Positions 35,768-45,087 of a stretch of 64,000 nt of DNA are shown here, one piece after another; position 1 is the first letter of the stretch, and every line of letters begins with the position of its first letter. A program made the translations under genes and the position numbers. The notes beneath the pieces were generated by a model that worked only from the letters and a program-made list of their open reading frames with translations, did not search any database and had not been told where the DNA came from. Source of the DNA: Rhizorhabdus sp049889055 (GTDB lineage Bacteria > Pseudomonadota > Alphaproteobacteria > Sphingomonadales > Sphingomonadaceae); the NCBI RefSeq assembly GCF_049889055.1, contig NZ_JBLTWO010000001.1, positions 62,001 to 126,000 on the forward strand, written 5' to 3'.

Positions 35768-35793
35768 CCGGGCGGTGGCATCCCACCGCCCGG
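35768..35793. terminator. strong hairpin between convergent dabA and ilvE
   Basis: CCGGGCGGTGG (35768-35778) pairs perfectly with CCACCGCCCGG (35783-35793) across a 4-nt loop. It lies within the 51-bp gap between the two stops. No U-run follows on either side. Confidence 0.6.
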
Positions 35794-35801
35794 CAAGCGG
35801 T

Positions 35802-36884
35802 TCAGAGCGTGCGGCGCCAGCCGAACTGGTCGTTGGTCTCGCCGCGCTGGATCGCGACCAGCCGGTCGCGCAGATCCTGGGTCATCGCGCCGGCCTCGCC
35901 GGTGCCGATCAGGAATTCGCCGCCGCTGTGGAGAATCCGGCCGACGCTGACGATCGTCGCAGCGGTGCCGCAGACGAACACCTCGCGCAGGCGACCGCTC
36001 TGTGCATCGGCCTGCCACTGATCGAAGCCATAGCGGGCTTCCTCGACCGATATCCCCTTGTCGCGGGCGAGCGCGATGACCGAGGCGCGGGTGATGCCGG
36101 GCAGGATCGTGCCGAGCGGCGGGGTCTTCACCGTGCCGTCGTCGAACACGAAGAAGATGTTCATGCCGCCCAGTTCCTCGACCCAGCGATGCTCGGCGGC
36201 GTCGAGGAAGACGACCTGGTCGCAACCATGTTCGATCGCCTCGGCCTGCGCGATCAGGCTGCCGGCATAGTTGCCGCCGCACTTGGCTGCACCGGTGCCA
36301 CCGGCGGCGGCGCGGCTGTAATTGTCCGACACCCAGACGCTGATCGGCTTGGCACCGCCCTTGAAATAGGCGCCCACCGGCGAGGCAATGACGCAGAAGA
36401 TATAGCGCTTGGCCGGACGCACGCCGAGGAACACGTCGTTGGCGAACATGAAGGGGCGCAGATAGAGACTGCCCTCGCCCGCCGGAATCCACTCGGCGTC
36501 GATCGCGACCAGACGCTCGATCGCCTCGAGGAACAGCTCTTCGGGCAGCTGGGGCATAGCCATGCGATGCGCCGACTGGTTGAAGCGGCGCGCATTCTCC
36601 TCGGGGCGGAACAGGGTGATCGCGCCGTCGCTGCCGCGATAGGCCTTCATCCCCTCGAAAATCTCCTGCGCATAATGCAGCACGGCGCTGGCCGGATCGA
36701 TCGAGAAGGGCTCGCGCGCACGGACGCGGGCGTCGTGCCAGCCGGCCTCCTCGGTCCATTCGATCGTGACCATATGATCGGTGAAGACCTTGCCGAAGCC
36801 TGGCTCCGCGATCAGCTGTACCCGCGCATCGTCGGAAAGCCGGTTGGGGTTCGGGATCGTCTGGAACTGCACAGAATCTGCCAT
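35802..36884 (-). CDS. ilvE: branched-chain amino acid aminotransferase
   Basis: This is a 360-residue fold-type IV PLP enzyme transferring the amino group between Leu/Ile/Val and 2-oxoglutarate. It is of the BCAT type with FGKVFTDHMVTIEW, the catalytic Lys in TGAAKCGGNYAGSLIAQ, the VFLDAAEHRWVEELGGMNIFFVFDD segment and LPGITRASVIALA. Length and motifs are those of a complete enzyme. It is downstream of the indolepyruvate oxidoreductase gene on the same strand with a 108-bp gap. Together they could feed 2-oxo acids to the ferredoxin enzyme. Confidence 0.95.
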   Translation of the reverse strand: MADSVQFQTIPNPNRLSDDARVQLIAEPGFGKVFTDHMVTIEWTEEAGWHDARVRAREPFSIDPASAVLHYAQEIFEGMKAYRGSDGAITLFRPEENARRFNQSAHRMAMPQLPEELFLEAIERLVAIDAEWIPAGEGSLYLRPFMFANDVFLGVRPAKRYIFCVIASPVGAYFKGGAKPISVWVSDNYSRAAAGGTGAAKCGGNYAGSLIAQAEAIEHGCDQVVFLDAAEHRWVEELGGMNIFFVFDDGTVKTPPLGTILPGITRASVIALARDKGISVEEARYGFDQWQADAQSGRLREVFVCGTAATIVSVGRILHSGGEFLIGTGEAGAMTQDLRDRLVAIQRGETNDQFGWRRTL

Positions 36885-36992
36885 GGTTCACCTGAAGATG
36901 GATTTGCGCGAAGCCCTTAAAGCCTGATCGGGCGCGGTGGAAGCGCTTTGCGCAGCGCACCCGGCGGATTGCCCGTCAGACGGAACGGCGGG

Positions 36993-39900
36993 TCAGGCGG
37001 CGGCCCGCTCGTCAGGCCGCTCGTCGAGCCGGGCGATCAGCGCGGCGCGCTCGTCCGCATAGCGCGCCATCGCCTCCTCCTTCACCGGGCCATAGCCACG
37101 CACCATGTCGGGCAAGGCGGCCAGCGCCAGCGCGGTGTCGGGCGCGGTCCGGTCGAGCCGGTCGCACAGCATCTCGATCGTCGCAAGATATTCGTCGCGC
37201 AGCGCGCGTTCGGCGCGACGCTCGGCTGTACGGCCGAACGGGTCGGCCCGGCCGCCCCGCAGCGCCTTGCCCTTGGCGAGCAGCGCCATCGCGGTGAAGA
37301 TCCACGGCCCGAACTTGCGCTTGGCCGGGCGGCCCGTGGCGGGGTCGACCCGCGACAGCAGCGGCGGCGCCAGATAGAGCGAGAGCCGCCGCGTCGAAGC
37401 GAACTGCGCCGACAGCGCCTCGCGGAAGGCCGGCTCGGCATAGAGCCGCGCGACCTCATATTCGTCCTTATAGGCCATCAGCTTATAGGCATTGGCCGCC
37501 ACCGCGCGCAGCAGCGGCTCGCCCGCATCGCCCATCGGCGCGACGGCGGCGCGGACGCGATCGACCAACGCGACATAGCGCGCGGCATAGGCTTCGTCCT
37601 GATAGGCGACCAGATCGGCGCCGTGCCGCGCGATCAGGGCCTCGGTGTCCTCGACCGCCACGGGCTCGGCAGCGACGCCCGCCATGCGCTCGACCGCCGC
37701 CAGATCGACTGCGGCCAGCCGGCCCCAGGCGAAGGCGCGCTTGTTGAGCGCGACCGCCGCACCATTGGACTCGATCGCCGCCGCGAAGGCCTCGGCCGAA
37801 ATCGGCAGCAGCCCTTTCTGCCAGGCATAGCCGACCATCAGCGTGTTGGCGGCGACATTGTTGCCGAACAGCCCTTCGGCAATGCGCGTCGCGTTGATCA
37901 GGAAGCCGCGATCGCCTGCGCGCTTCATCAGCAGGTCGAGCATAGTCGCGGTCGGCAGAGCGGCGTCGCGGTCCAGCACCACGTCGGCGGTCGGGGTCTC
38001 GTCGGCGTTGAGGACGATCGCCCCGCGACCGACCGCGAATCTGCGCAGCGCGTCGGGGCTGCTGGCGACCACGGCATCGGTGCCGAGCACGAGGTCGGCG
38101 TCCCCCTGCCCGATCCGCACGGCGTGGATGTCGCCGCTCGCGATCCGCACCTGGCTGACCACCGCGCCGTTCTTCTGGGCGAGGCCGGTGAAGTCGAGCA
38201 CGGTCGAGGACAGCCCGTCGAGATGCGCCGACATGCCCAGCAAGGCGCCGACCGTCAGCACCCCCAGCCCGCCGATGCCGGCGACATAGACGTTGAACAC
38301 GCCGTCGAGCGCGGGGATCACGGGCGCGGGAAGGGCCGGGAAACGCTCCTTCTCCATCGCCTCGATCCGCGCGGCTTCGGGGCGGCGCAGCACCGGGCCG
38401 TCGATCTCGACGAAGCTCGGGCAGAAGCCCTTCACGCAGGAGAAGTCCTTGTTGCACGCCGACTGGTCGATCCGGCGCTTGGTGCCCTGCGCGGTCTGCA
38501 GCGGCTGGACCGCGATGCAGTTCGACTGGACCGAGCAATCGCCGCAGCCCTCGCAGACGCGCGGGTTGATGAACAGGCGGCGGTCGGGATCGGGGAAGCC
38601 GCCCCGCTTGCGGCGGCGGCGCTTCTCGGCGGCGCAGGTCTGTTCATAGACGATCGCGGTGACGCCCGGCATGTCGCGCAGCTCGCGCTGGATCGCGTCC
38701 ATATCGTCGCGGTGGCCGATGACGACCTCCCCGCCCAGCGCACGCCACTTAGCGGGATCGTCGCTGACCAGGCGGACATGCGACACGCCCTCGGCCTTCA
38801 GCTGCGCGACGATCCGCGCGGGATCGATCGCGCCTTCGGCCGGCTGCCCGCCGGTCATGGCGACCGCATCATTGTAGAGAATCTTGAAGGTGATGTTGGC
38901 CTTCGATGCGACCGCGCTCCGGATCGCGAGGAGGCCGCTATGCTGATAGGTGCCGTCGCCCAGATTCTGGAAGATGTGCTTCGTCTCGGAAAAGGGCGCC
39001 GCGCCGACCCATTGCATGCCCTCGCCGCCCATCTGGCTGAAGGTCGTGGTCTTCAGCTTCGGCACCGACAGCGCCATGACGTGGCAGCCGATGCCGCCGC
39101 CCGAGATCGATCCTTCGGGCGTCTTCGTCGAGCTGTTGTGCGGGCAACCCGAACAGAAGAAGGGCTTGCGCGCCGGAAAGGGCACCACCTCGCCCCCGGC
39201 CTTGCGCTGCTGCAGCGCGTCGAGCCGCGCCGCGAGACCAATCGGGTCCTGCATGATCCGCGACACCAGCGCGCGCGCGACCAGCATCGGGTCGAACTCC
39301 ATCACCACCGGCAGCAACGTCCTGCCCTCGACATCGGCCTTGCCGGCGACGCGCGGGCGCGGGCCCGCCCGGTTGAACAGCGCCGCCTTGATCTGGTTCT
39401 CGACGGTCGGCCCCTTCTCCTCGACGACGAAGATCTCGTCGGCCTGCCCCGCCAGCTCCAGCAGCGGCGCGGTGGCGAGCGGCCAGCTCATCGCGACCTT
39501 GTAGATCGACAGACCGAGCGCCTCCGCCTCATCCTCGCCGATGCCGAGATTGCCGAGCGCCTGCATCAGATCCTGATGCGCCTTGCCAACCGTGACGATG
39601 CAGAGGCGCTTCGCCCGGCTGGCGAAGATCGTGCGGTCGATCCGGTTCGCGGTCGCCCAGGCGATGGCGGCCGGCAGGCGCTCCTCGATCATGCGCCGCT
39701 CATATTCGGCGCGCTGCGCGGGCCACTGGATCGTCGGGTCCCAGTTGAGCCCATGCGGCGGAACGACATCCGACGGCGCGCGGAACAGCGGATAGGCATC
39801 GGGCAGTTCGAAGCTCGCGGCGCTCTCGACCACCTCGGCGATCGTCTTCATCGCCACCCACAGGCCCGAGAAACGCGACAGCGCGAAGCCGGCGAGGCCC

Positions 39901-40448
39901 AGCGTCAAAATCTCGGAAACATTGGCCGGCTGGATGACCGGCATCATCACCGACTGGAAGATGCCGTCGGTCTGGTGCGGGAACATCGAGGACTGCGCCG
40001 CATGGTCGTCCCCGCCGATCGCCAGCACGCCCCCGAGCGGCGAAGTGCCGAGCATATTGGCGTTGCGGAACACGTCGCCGGTCCGGTCGACGCCATTGCC
40101 CTTGCCATACCAGATGCCGAACACGCCATCGGCCCTGGTCTTGCCGAAAGCCTTGTGCATCTGCGCACCCCACAAGGCGGTCGCCGCGAGATCCTCGTTC
40201 AGGCCCGGCTGAAAGACGACATCATGCGCATCGAGATATTTCTGCGCCTTCCACAGCTGCTGGTCATAGGCGCCCACCGGCGAACCGCGATAGCCCGACA
40301 CTAGTCCAGCGGTGCTGAGCCCCCGCGCCCGATCGAGCCGGCGCTGCATCAGCGGCAACCGCACCAGCGCCTGGATACCAGTCATGAAAGTGGGGCCGCT
40401 CTCGGCGGTGTAGATGGCGTCCAGGCTTACGATACGGTCATGCTTCAT
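36993..40448 (-). CDS. indolepyruvate ferredoxin oxidoreductase, fused IorA-IorB type
   Basis: This is a single 1151-residue chain that oxidatively decarboxylates aryl or branched 2-oxo acids to acyl-CoA with ferredoxin as acceptor. The N-terminal pyrimidine-binding half starts GLVSGYRGSPVGAYDQQLW, and the TPP-binding middle has GGGIGCHVMAL and QMGGEGMQW. A 4Fe-4S motif reads CEGCGDCSVQSNC. The gamma-type domain has AGIGGLGVLTVGALLG, and a C-terminal extension of about 300 residues follows. ATG 40448 has AGGAG 7 nt upstream, preferred over an in-frame start 22 codons earlier. It is divergent from an Lrp-type regulator. Confidence 0.93.
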   Translation of the reverse strand: MKHDRIVSLDAIYTAESGPTFMTGIQALVRLPLMQRRLDRARGLSTAGLVSGYRGSPVGAYDQQLWKAQKYLDAHDVVFQPGLNEDLAATALWGAQMHKAFGKTRADGVFGIWYGKGNGVDRTGDVFRNANMLGTSPLGGVLAIGGDDHAAQSSMFPHQTDGIFQSVMMPVIQPANVSEILTLGLAGFALSRFSGLWVAMKTIAEVVESAASFELPDAYPLFRAPSDVVPPHGLNWDPTIQWPAQRAEYERRMIEERLPAAIAWATANRIDRTIFASRAKRLCIVTVGKAHQDLMQALGNLGIGEDEAEALGLSIYKVAMSWPLATAPLLELAGQADEIFVVEEKGPTVENQIKAALFNRAGPRPRVAGKADVEGRTLLPVVMEFDPMLVARALVSRIMQDPIGLAARLDALQQRKAGGEVVPFPARKPFFCSGCPHNSSTKTPEGSISGGGIGCHVMALSVPKLKTTTFSQMGGEGMQWVGAAPFSETKHIFQNLGDGTYQHSGLLAIRSAVASKANITFKILYNDAVAMTGGQPAEGAIDPARIVAQLKAEGVSHVRLVSDDPAKWRALGGEVVIGHRDDMDAIQRELRDMPGVTAIVYEQTCAAEKRRRRKRGGFPDPDRRLFINPRVCEGCGDCSVQSNCIAVQPLQTAQGTKRRIDQSACNKDFSCVKGFCPSFVEIDGPVLRRPEAARIEAMEKERFPALPAPVIPALDGVFNVYVAGIGGLGVLTVGALLGMSAHLDGLSSTVLDFTGLAQKNGAVVSQVRIASGDIHAVRIGQGDADLVLGTDAVVASSPDALRRFAVGRGAIVLNADETPTADVVLDRDAALPTATMLDLLMKRAGDRGFLINATRIAEGLFGNNVAANTLMVGYAWQKGLLPISAEAFAAAIESNGAAVALNKRAFAWGRLAAVDLAAVERMAGVAAEPVAVEDTEALIARHGADLVAYQDEAYAARYVALVDRVRAAVAPMGDAGEPLLRAVAANAYKLMAYKDEYEVARLYAEPAFREALSAQFASTRRLSLYLAPPLLSRVDPATGRPAKRKFGPWIFTAMALLAKGKALRGGRADPFGRTAERRAERALRDEYLATIEMLCDRLDRTAPDTALALAALPDMVRGYGPVKEEAMARYADERAALIARLDERPDERAAA

Positions 40449-40555
40449 CGCGGATCTCCTGCCAGCGAGAATAGCCGAAGCGCCGTGGGAAGGGTTTCCA
40501 AACTTCTCGCTCAAAGCAGCGATCTTGGTATCTTGAACTACTTTAACGGCTCTTT

Positions 40556-40572
40556 ATGGTCATATGGACCAT
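40556..40572. promoter_or_regulatory. inverted repeat ATGGTC-N5-GACCAT: candidate Lrp operator
   Basis: Perfect 6-bp arms flank ATATG in the divergent gap between the oxidoreductase and lrp-type genes, 20 bp before the chosen GTG start. An upstream ATG that could start the regulator lies inside the repeat, which argues for the downstream start. Confidence 0.45.
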
Positions 40573-40591
40573 CAGGCAGGAGAAGAGCGCG

Positions 40592-41065
40592 GTGACCGAC
40601 CTCGACAGCTACGACATCCGAATCCTGCAGACGCTCAGCCAGGACGGCCGGATCACCTGGCGCGATCTCGCCGACGCGATCGGCCTGTCGCTGACGCCGA
40701 CGATCCGCCGCGTCCGCCAGCTGGAGGAGGCGGGTTACATTACGGGCTATTTCGCCCGGCTCGACGAGAAGCAGCTGGCCGGGGCGATGAGCGTGTTCGT
40801 CTCGATCACGCTGGAAAAGCAGGTGCGCGCCTCGCTCGACGCCTTCGAGGCCGAGGTCGCGTCGCTCGCGGAGGTGATGAGCGGTTTTTTGATGTCGGGC
40901 GGGTCGGATTATCTGCTGCGCTGCGTGGTCCGCGACCTCGACCATTATCGCGACTTCCTCGACGTGCTGACCAACATCCCCGGCGTCGCCCACATCCAGA
41001 GCAGTTTCGCGCTAAAATCCTTCATCAACCGCCCCGCTCCGCTGATCCGAGCCGGGACGCGCTGA
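40592..41065 (+). CDS. Lrp/AsnC-family regulator of the indolepyruvate oxidoreductase
   Basis: This is a 157-residue feast/famine regulator. The HTH reads DSYDIRILQTLSQDGRITWRDLADAIGLSLTPTIRRVRQLEEAGYI. It is followed by the RAM ligand domain (AGAMSVFVSITLEK, MSGGSDYLLRCVVRDLDHYRDFL, IQSSFALKSF). Start GTG 40592 has AGGAG 9 nt upstream; the ATG at 40556 has no RBS. Lrp proteins typically sense amino acids, here probably an aromatic or branched-chain one, and control the neighbouring divergent gene. Confidence 0.88.
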   Translation: MTDLDSYDIRILQTLSQDGRITWRDLADAIGLSLTPTIRRVRQLEEAGYITGYFARLDEKQLAGAMSVFVSITLEKQVRASLDAFEAEVASLAEVMSGFLMSGGSDYLLRCVVRDLDHYRDFLDVLTNIPGVAHIQSSFALKSFINRPAPLIRAGTR

Positions 41066-41127
41066 CGCGGGCGACGACCAGCCGCACGGCTTCCCGTTTG
41101 AACCGCAGCGGCCTAGAGAAGAGCGCA

Positions 41128-41781
41128 ATGACCGCGACCGACGCCAGCAAGGATGCCGCCACAGGCACGGCCGACAGGCCCGCCCGCCGCGCGCGCCAGG
41201 CGCCCGACATCCGCCGCCAGGACCTGCTCGCCGTCACGATCCGCTGCCTTGCGACGCTGGGTCCGCGCGGCGCGACGGGGCGCGAGATCTGCCGGCAGGC
41301 GGGCGTCTCGCACGGCCTGCTCCGCCATTATTTCAGCAACCCCGAAAATCTGCTGCTCGAGACCTATCAGGAGCTGTGCGACAATTTCATCGGCCGCTTC
41401 GCCGAGGAGGTGGAAGCCGAACATCCCGACCCGTGGACGACGATCGACCGGCTGTTCGAGGTGCATTTCAGCGAGGAATGGTCTAACCCCGACATATTGG
41501 GCGCGTGGATCGCCTTCTGGACGCTGGTCCGCAGCAACCCCGACTTCGCCGAGGTCAGCCGCCATTACAACGCCCGCCTCCAGACCCTCCTCGACCGCGC
41601 GGTCGCCCGCCTGCCCCAAGGCCCGGTCCCCCCGCGCGACATGGCGACGCTGATCTCGGCGACGATGGACGGCCTGTGGCTTGACTACAGCCTGTCGCAG
41701 GAGCGTTTAACGCGCGAGCGCGCGCTGGGCCTCGCACGGACGATGCTGCGGCGGCTGGCGCCGGTGGGGGATGAGGAATGA
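41128..41781 (+). CDS. TetR-family regulator, BetI-like
   Basis: This is a 217-residue repressor. The N-terminal HTH is RRQDLLAVTIRCLATLGPRGATGREICRQAGVSHGLLRHYFSNPENLL, matching the BetI branch (G-V-S-x-G-x-x-x-H-Y-F). A C-terminal dimerisation and ligand domain follows (WIAFWTLVRSNPDFAEVSRHYNARL). No choline or betaine genes adjoin it, so the target is unknown; it may act on the Rieske or amidohydrolase genes or elsewhere. It lies 62 bp after the Lrp gene. Confidence 0.85.
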   Translation: MTATDASKDAATGTADRPARRARQAPDIRRQDLLAVTIRCLATLGPRGATGREICRQAGVSHGLLRHYFSNPENLLLETYQELCDNFIGRFAEEVEAEHPDPWTTIDRLFEVHFSEEWSNPDILGAWIAFWTLVRSNPDFAEVSRHYNARLQTLLDRAVARLPQGPVPPRDMATLISATMDGLWLDYSLSQERLTRERALGLARTMLRRLAPVGDEE

Positions 41782-41836
41782 ACTGATGTTCGTTGGCGCT
41801 GTCGCGCCGGGCATAGGGCCAGCCATCGCCAAGCTC

Positions 41837-43822
41837 TTAATTCTTGCCTGTCATCAGACCCGCGCCAGCGCGGTACAAGGGCTCCTCGCTATCATCCGGC
41901 ACCGCGGGATCCTGTGCTTCCACGGCTGCCATGCTGGATGGCAGTTCAAAAGGCAGCCGTCCTCTTGCCGACAGACGTCCCGTAGCGACATCTAGCAAGG
42001 CTGCATCGGATACCCCGAAATTGACGAGAATTGCGCTCGACATGCTGTCCACCGGTCCAAGCACAGCGGGACGATCCGCGAACAGCGCCAGTGCGACCCG
42101 GGTCTTGCCGCTAAGGTCCTTGACCAGATCATGCCCGGCATCTCCGGCGCGGAAATCAAGCCGCCCCTCATTCTGGCGCCTGCCGAAGAAGTGGAAAGGA
42201 TGCGGCCGTTCGGACGGCGTACCGAGACGCACCAGCGCCACATCAGCCTCTTCCGGCTTGTCAACGACGACAAGACCGCGCGCGCGCGCAGCATCGGCGT
42301 CCACATCTTTCAGCCAGACACGCGTTCCGGCCTTCAGGGGAAAAATACCGTCATTCTTCAATAGGACCTGAGACGCAGCTTGTGCGGCAAACCCCTCATC
42401 GTTCGCCTGAGCCGCTCCGACAGACTGCGCTGCAGCGTCTGGATCAACATAGGGATTTTCGAACAGCCCCATCTGGAACTTTGTAACAAGAACGCGCTTC
42501 GCCGCTGCGTCGAGCAGGGCTTCCTTCACCAGGCCCTTGTTGACAGCCTCAACAATGATGCCCGCATCAGTGACGCCCCCAAACTGGTCGATGCCGGCAT
42601 TGATGCCTTTGGCGAAACGTTCAAGCTCACTCAGATTCTCCACGCCCCAAGGCATGGCGATGGATTCCGGTCCCTGCGGCTTGGTCGGCGAAACACACTC
42701 CGCTTTGCAGTCGTTGGTGATCGCCCAGTCAGACAGGATGATACCATCGAATCGTTTCTCCTTGCGCAGCTTGTCTTGAAGCAACTGCGCGTTGAACCCA
42801 GCCCCGACCTGTTCCAGCGGTCTGCCCGAGACCGAAACCCCCTGTATGATCGAATAAGTGGGCATCACGCCAGCAACATTGACCCGAAATGCACCGTCAA
42901 ACGCTTTGACGTGAGCAGAAAAGCTCTTGTTCGTCGCTTTTGCAAAGCGGCCATATCGATTGTGCCCGTCCCAGCCCTCAGGCGTGGCCCCATAGCCAAC
43001 CCAATGCTTCACAACCGTCAGCACGCCGTCAGGCTGCAGGCCTTTCGGACTGCCCTGAAACCCCTCAACATAAGCTGCCACCAGATCGCGAACGACCTGC
43101 GGATCAGAACCGAAGGTTCCTGTCCCGCGTGCCCAGCGTGGTTCAGTAAATAGGTCAGCCTGCGGCGAGAGAGCCTGATGGATACCCGTCGCGCGATATT
43201 CCTTTCGCGCTACCTCGGCAAAACGCTTCATCAGTTTCGTGTCACGCAGGGCGCCAAAGCCCAATGTCTCTGGCCACTGCGAATAACCCACGCCCATGCT
43301 GCTGGCGCCCAGAACAAACTGGAAATGATGACGTGGGTCCGTGCTGATGGTCAGTGGGATGCCAAGACGTGCCCCTTCTGCAATTTCCTGAAGCTTGTTA
43401 TTCTCCTCCGCCATTCGGCGCGGACCAACCGCGAGGCGCGTAATAAAGCTGGTCACATTCCGTTCGGTCACGTCTGGCCGGAACAGCGAGACATCATAGC
43501 CTTCGGTTGAAAACCCTACGAAATTGCCAATGCCTGGGATCGAGCCATGCATCATGGTTCCGGCCTTTTCCGCCAGGGTCATGCGCGCCACCAGGTCGGC
43601 AGCGCGGGCAACGGGTTCAAGCCGCCAGTTTTCATAGGGATTGACCTGACCATCCCGGTTCAGATCGCGGAACCGCAGTCCGTCCTGCTCGATCACGGGC
43701 GCGTGACGGCTGTCTAGTCTGGGCTGGGCCAGCCATGGAGCCAAGCTCTTTGCGCTTGCCGCAATCGGGGTGGAAGCCAGACCGGCAGAAACAAGCAGCA
43801 ACGCACATTTAGCGGTGTTCAT
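41837..43822 (-). CDS. exported glycoside hydrolase family 3 (beta-glucosidase-like)
   Basis: This is a 661-residue GH3 enzyme with a signal peptide ending IAASA. Family features are ARMTLAEKAGTMMHG, LTISTDPRHHF, the substrate-binding K-H-W of VVKHWVGYG and the catalytic Asp nucleophile in FDGIILSDWAITND. A C-terminal Rossmann-like domain follows, without an obvious fibronectin domain. The gene has visibly more A/T at wobble positions than its neighbours (many tca, aac, aca, ttg codons), so it may have been acquired. ATG 43822 has GAGG upstream; the frame also allows a TTG five codons earlier. It stands alone, with no sugar transporter nearby. Confidence 0.9.
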   Translation of the reverse strand: MNTAKCALLLVSAGLASTPIAASAKSLAPWLAQPRLDSRHAPVIEQDGLRFRDLNRDGQVNPYENWRLEPVARAADLVARMTLAEKAGTMMHGSIPGIGNFVGFSTEGYDVSLFRPDVTERNVTSFITRLAVGPRRMAEENNKLQEIAEGARLGIPLTISTDPRHHFQFVLGASSMGVGYSQWPETLGFGALRDTKLMKRFAEVARKEYRATGIHQALSPQADLFTEPRWARGTGTFGSDPQVVRDLVAAYVEGFQGSPKGLQPDGVLTVVKHWVGYGATPEGWDGHNRYGRFAKATNKSFSAHVKAFDGAFRVNVAGVMPTYSIIQGVSVSGRPLEQVGAGFNAQLLQDKLRKEKRFDGIILSDWAITNDCKAECVSPTKPQGPESIAMPWGVENLSELERFAKGINAGIDQFGGVTDAGIIVEAVNKGLVKEALLDAAAKRVLVTKFQMGLFENPYVDPDAAAQSVGAAQANDEGFAAQAASQVLLKNDGIFPLKAGTRVWLKDVDADAARARGLVVVDKPEEADVALVRLGTPSERPHPFHFFGRRQNEGRLDFRAGDAGHDLVKDLSGKTRVALALFADRPAVLGPVDSMSSAILVNFGVSDAALLDVATGRLSARGRLPFELPSSMAAVEAQDPAVPDDSEEPLYRAGAGLMTGKN

Positions 43823-44094
43823 AGAGGCAGTCCTCAAGCCCAGATTCCGTCAATCTCTGATACATGAAAAGAAGACCTAACCTAATGGCGCGACCTCCCC
43901 CGCATCAGCACATTGTCCTGATAGTGCCGGTGCTCACAGTCAAACCGCCCACCGCTTCCTATCGTTGGAAGCGGAAGTCGAATGCAACGCCAACCATGCG
44001 GAACGCCTGAGGATCGAACTATTGTCGATCGGAAGGGGTTCCTGGCAGTGCCCGGTTTGCTTCGAAACGGCTGACAAACCGCTCGTCACCACAG
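43823..44094. other. non-coding stretch upstream of the GH3 gene
   Basis: This 272-bp region holds the presumed GH3 promoter on the minus strand. It is less GC-rich near 43850-43890. I see no supported gene, repeat or terminator. A plus-strand open frame crosses it, but its first part has no coding character. Confidence 0.4.
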
Positions 44095-44450
44095 TTGCGG
44101 CAAAAGGCCGTCAGACGGCTGATCCTGCCGATCGGGCTGACCGGGCGTGGGGCAGTTTCGCACGTCGCCAAGGCTGGATGGGGTGGCAAGGCCGGCGAAC
44201 TGATCGTGATGGTCCGCTACCTGGAATGCGGGCCGCAACATATTCGAATAGACCGCTTCCATTTCGGCGGCAGCGGGGGTCCCATTTTGGCGCCGCAATG
44301 GGTGCCAGCGCTATCGTCCCGCTCGCCGGCTTCCTGATCGACGGCAGCGACATGACTCTTACCGCTGACACTCGCGGCAACGCGAAACTGTCCGGCGCGG
44401 TGCAACTGCCGCTTGGCGACAAGCCCTGTCCTATTCCATCACCCAACTGA
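44095..44450 (+). pseudogene. frameshifted remnant of a small exported-protein gene
   Basis: In one frame, 44100-44290 encodes LTGRG, GGKAGELIVMVRYLE and HIRIDRFHFGGSG, a plausible conserved protein segment. The continuation (HFGAAMGASAIVPLAGFLI, then TADTRGNAKLSGAVQLPLG) lies in a different frame starting near 44283. Joined, they read as one protein containing a short domain with a hydrophobic A-G-F-L-I segment, of the kind found next to DUF2846 genes. A single indel around 44275-44285 would explain the break. No signal peptide or start is found upstream, so the 5' end is lost or also broken. Confidence 0.45.
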
Positions 44451-44460
44451 AGAAAAGCTA

Positions 44461-44919
44461 ATGCCGAGAATCATTCGGAGCGGGATGCTGTCGATCATGC
44501 TGTTGGCGGCAAGCGCCAGCGCGATGGCGCAGGATGTGAACGCACCGCTCGTTACCAAATCCGGAGCTTTGCCGGCTCCCGAGCCCGGCAAGGCACAGAT
44601 CATATTCTTCCGCCCCGGTTCGATCATGGGTGCTGCGCTGGGCTGCGCGGTTCACGAAGGCGAGGCGGAAGTCGCCCGGCTGGGATCGGGCAAATATTAT
44701 GTGATCTCGGCCGAACCGGGGAAGCCTGAATTTTTCACCGAAGGCGAAGTCACCGACAAGCTGGCGCTGGAGGTCGAGGCCGACGAAAGCTATTTCGTTA
44801 AGTGCAAGATCGGCATGGGCGTTGTGACGGGCCGCGCCAATATCTCGCCCGCCGATCGCGCGGCCTTCGCCGAAAAGGCGAAAGGGCTGACGATGTGGCA
44901 GCCCAAGGACAAGAAGTAA
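44461..44919 (+). CDS. DUF2846-type exported protein
   Basis: This is a 152-residue protein with a signal peptide ending ASAMAQ. The body fits DUF2846: KAQIIFFRPGSIMGAALGC, then LGSGKYYVISAEPGKPEF and VEADESYFVKCKIG, a beta-sandwich-like pattern of unknown function. It ends in a Lys-rich tail. It lies directly after the frameshifted remnant, in the same direction, and the two were probably once an operon. The RBS is weak (AAGAAAAG). Confidence 0.78.
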   Translation: MPRIIRSGMLSIMLLAASASAMAQDVNAPLVTKSGALPAPEPGKAQIIFFRPGSIMGAALGCAVHEGEAEVARLGSGKYYVISAEPGKPEFFTEGEVTDKLALEVEADESYFVKCKIGMGVVTGRANISPADRAAFAEKAKGLTMWQPKDKK

Positions 44920-45087
44920 CGCGATCCAGGCTCGGCCGCGCCCATGCGCGGCCGGCGCAGGGACTTCACGGCCAAATCTGGCTCGTCGACCATGCGGTGT
45001 GCCGGGACTTCGGCCTCCCCCCCCAATTCCCGCTGGACCACGCACGCCGCTCGTAACATCATCCGCCGACCAAGCGGGAGCGCGCCC

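Noticed and set aside
36948..40304. Very long open frame (over 1100 codons) antisense to the indolepyruvate oxidoreductase gene
   Set aside because: It is rich in Arg, His, Gly and Ala, lacks domains and mirrors a clearly conserved gene; long antisense frames are expected at this GC content.
40556..40591. Upstream ATG as start of the Lrp-type regulator
   Set aside because: No ribosome-binding site, and it is part of an inverted repeat; the GTG at 40592 has AGGAG.
43965..44450. A single intact 161-codon gene
   Set aside because: Only its last third looks coding; the better protein in the first part is in another frame, so a frameshifted remnant explains it better.
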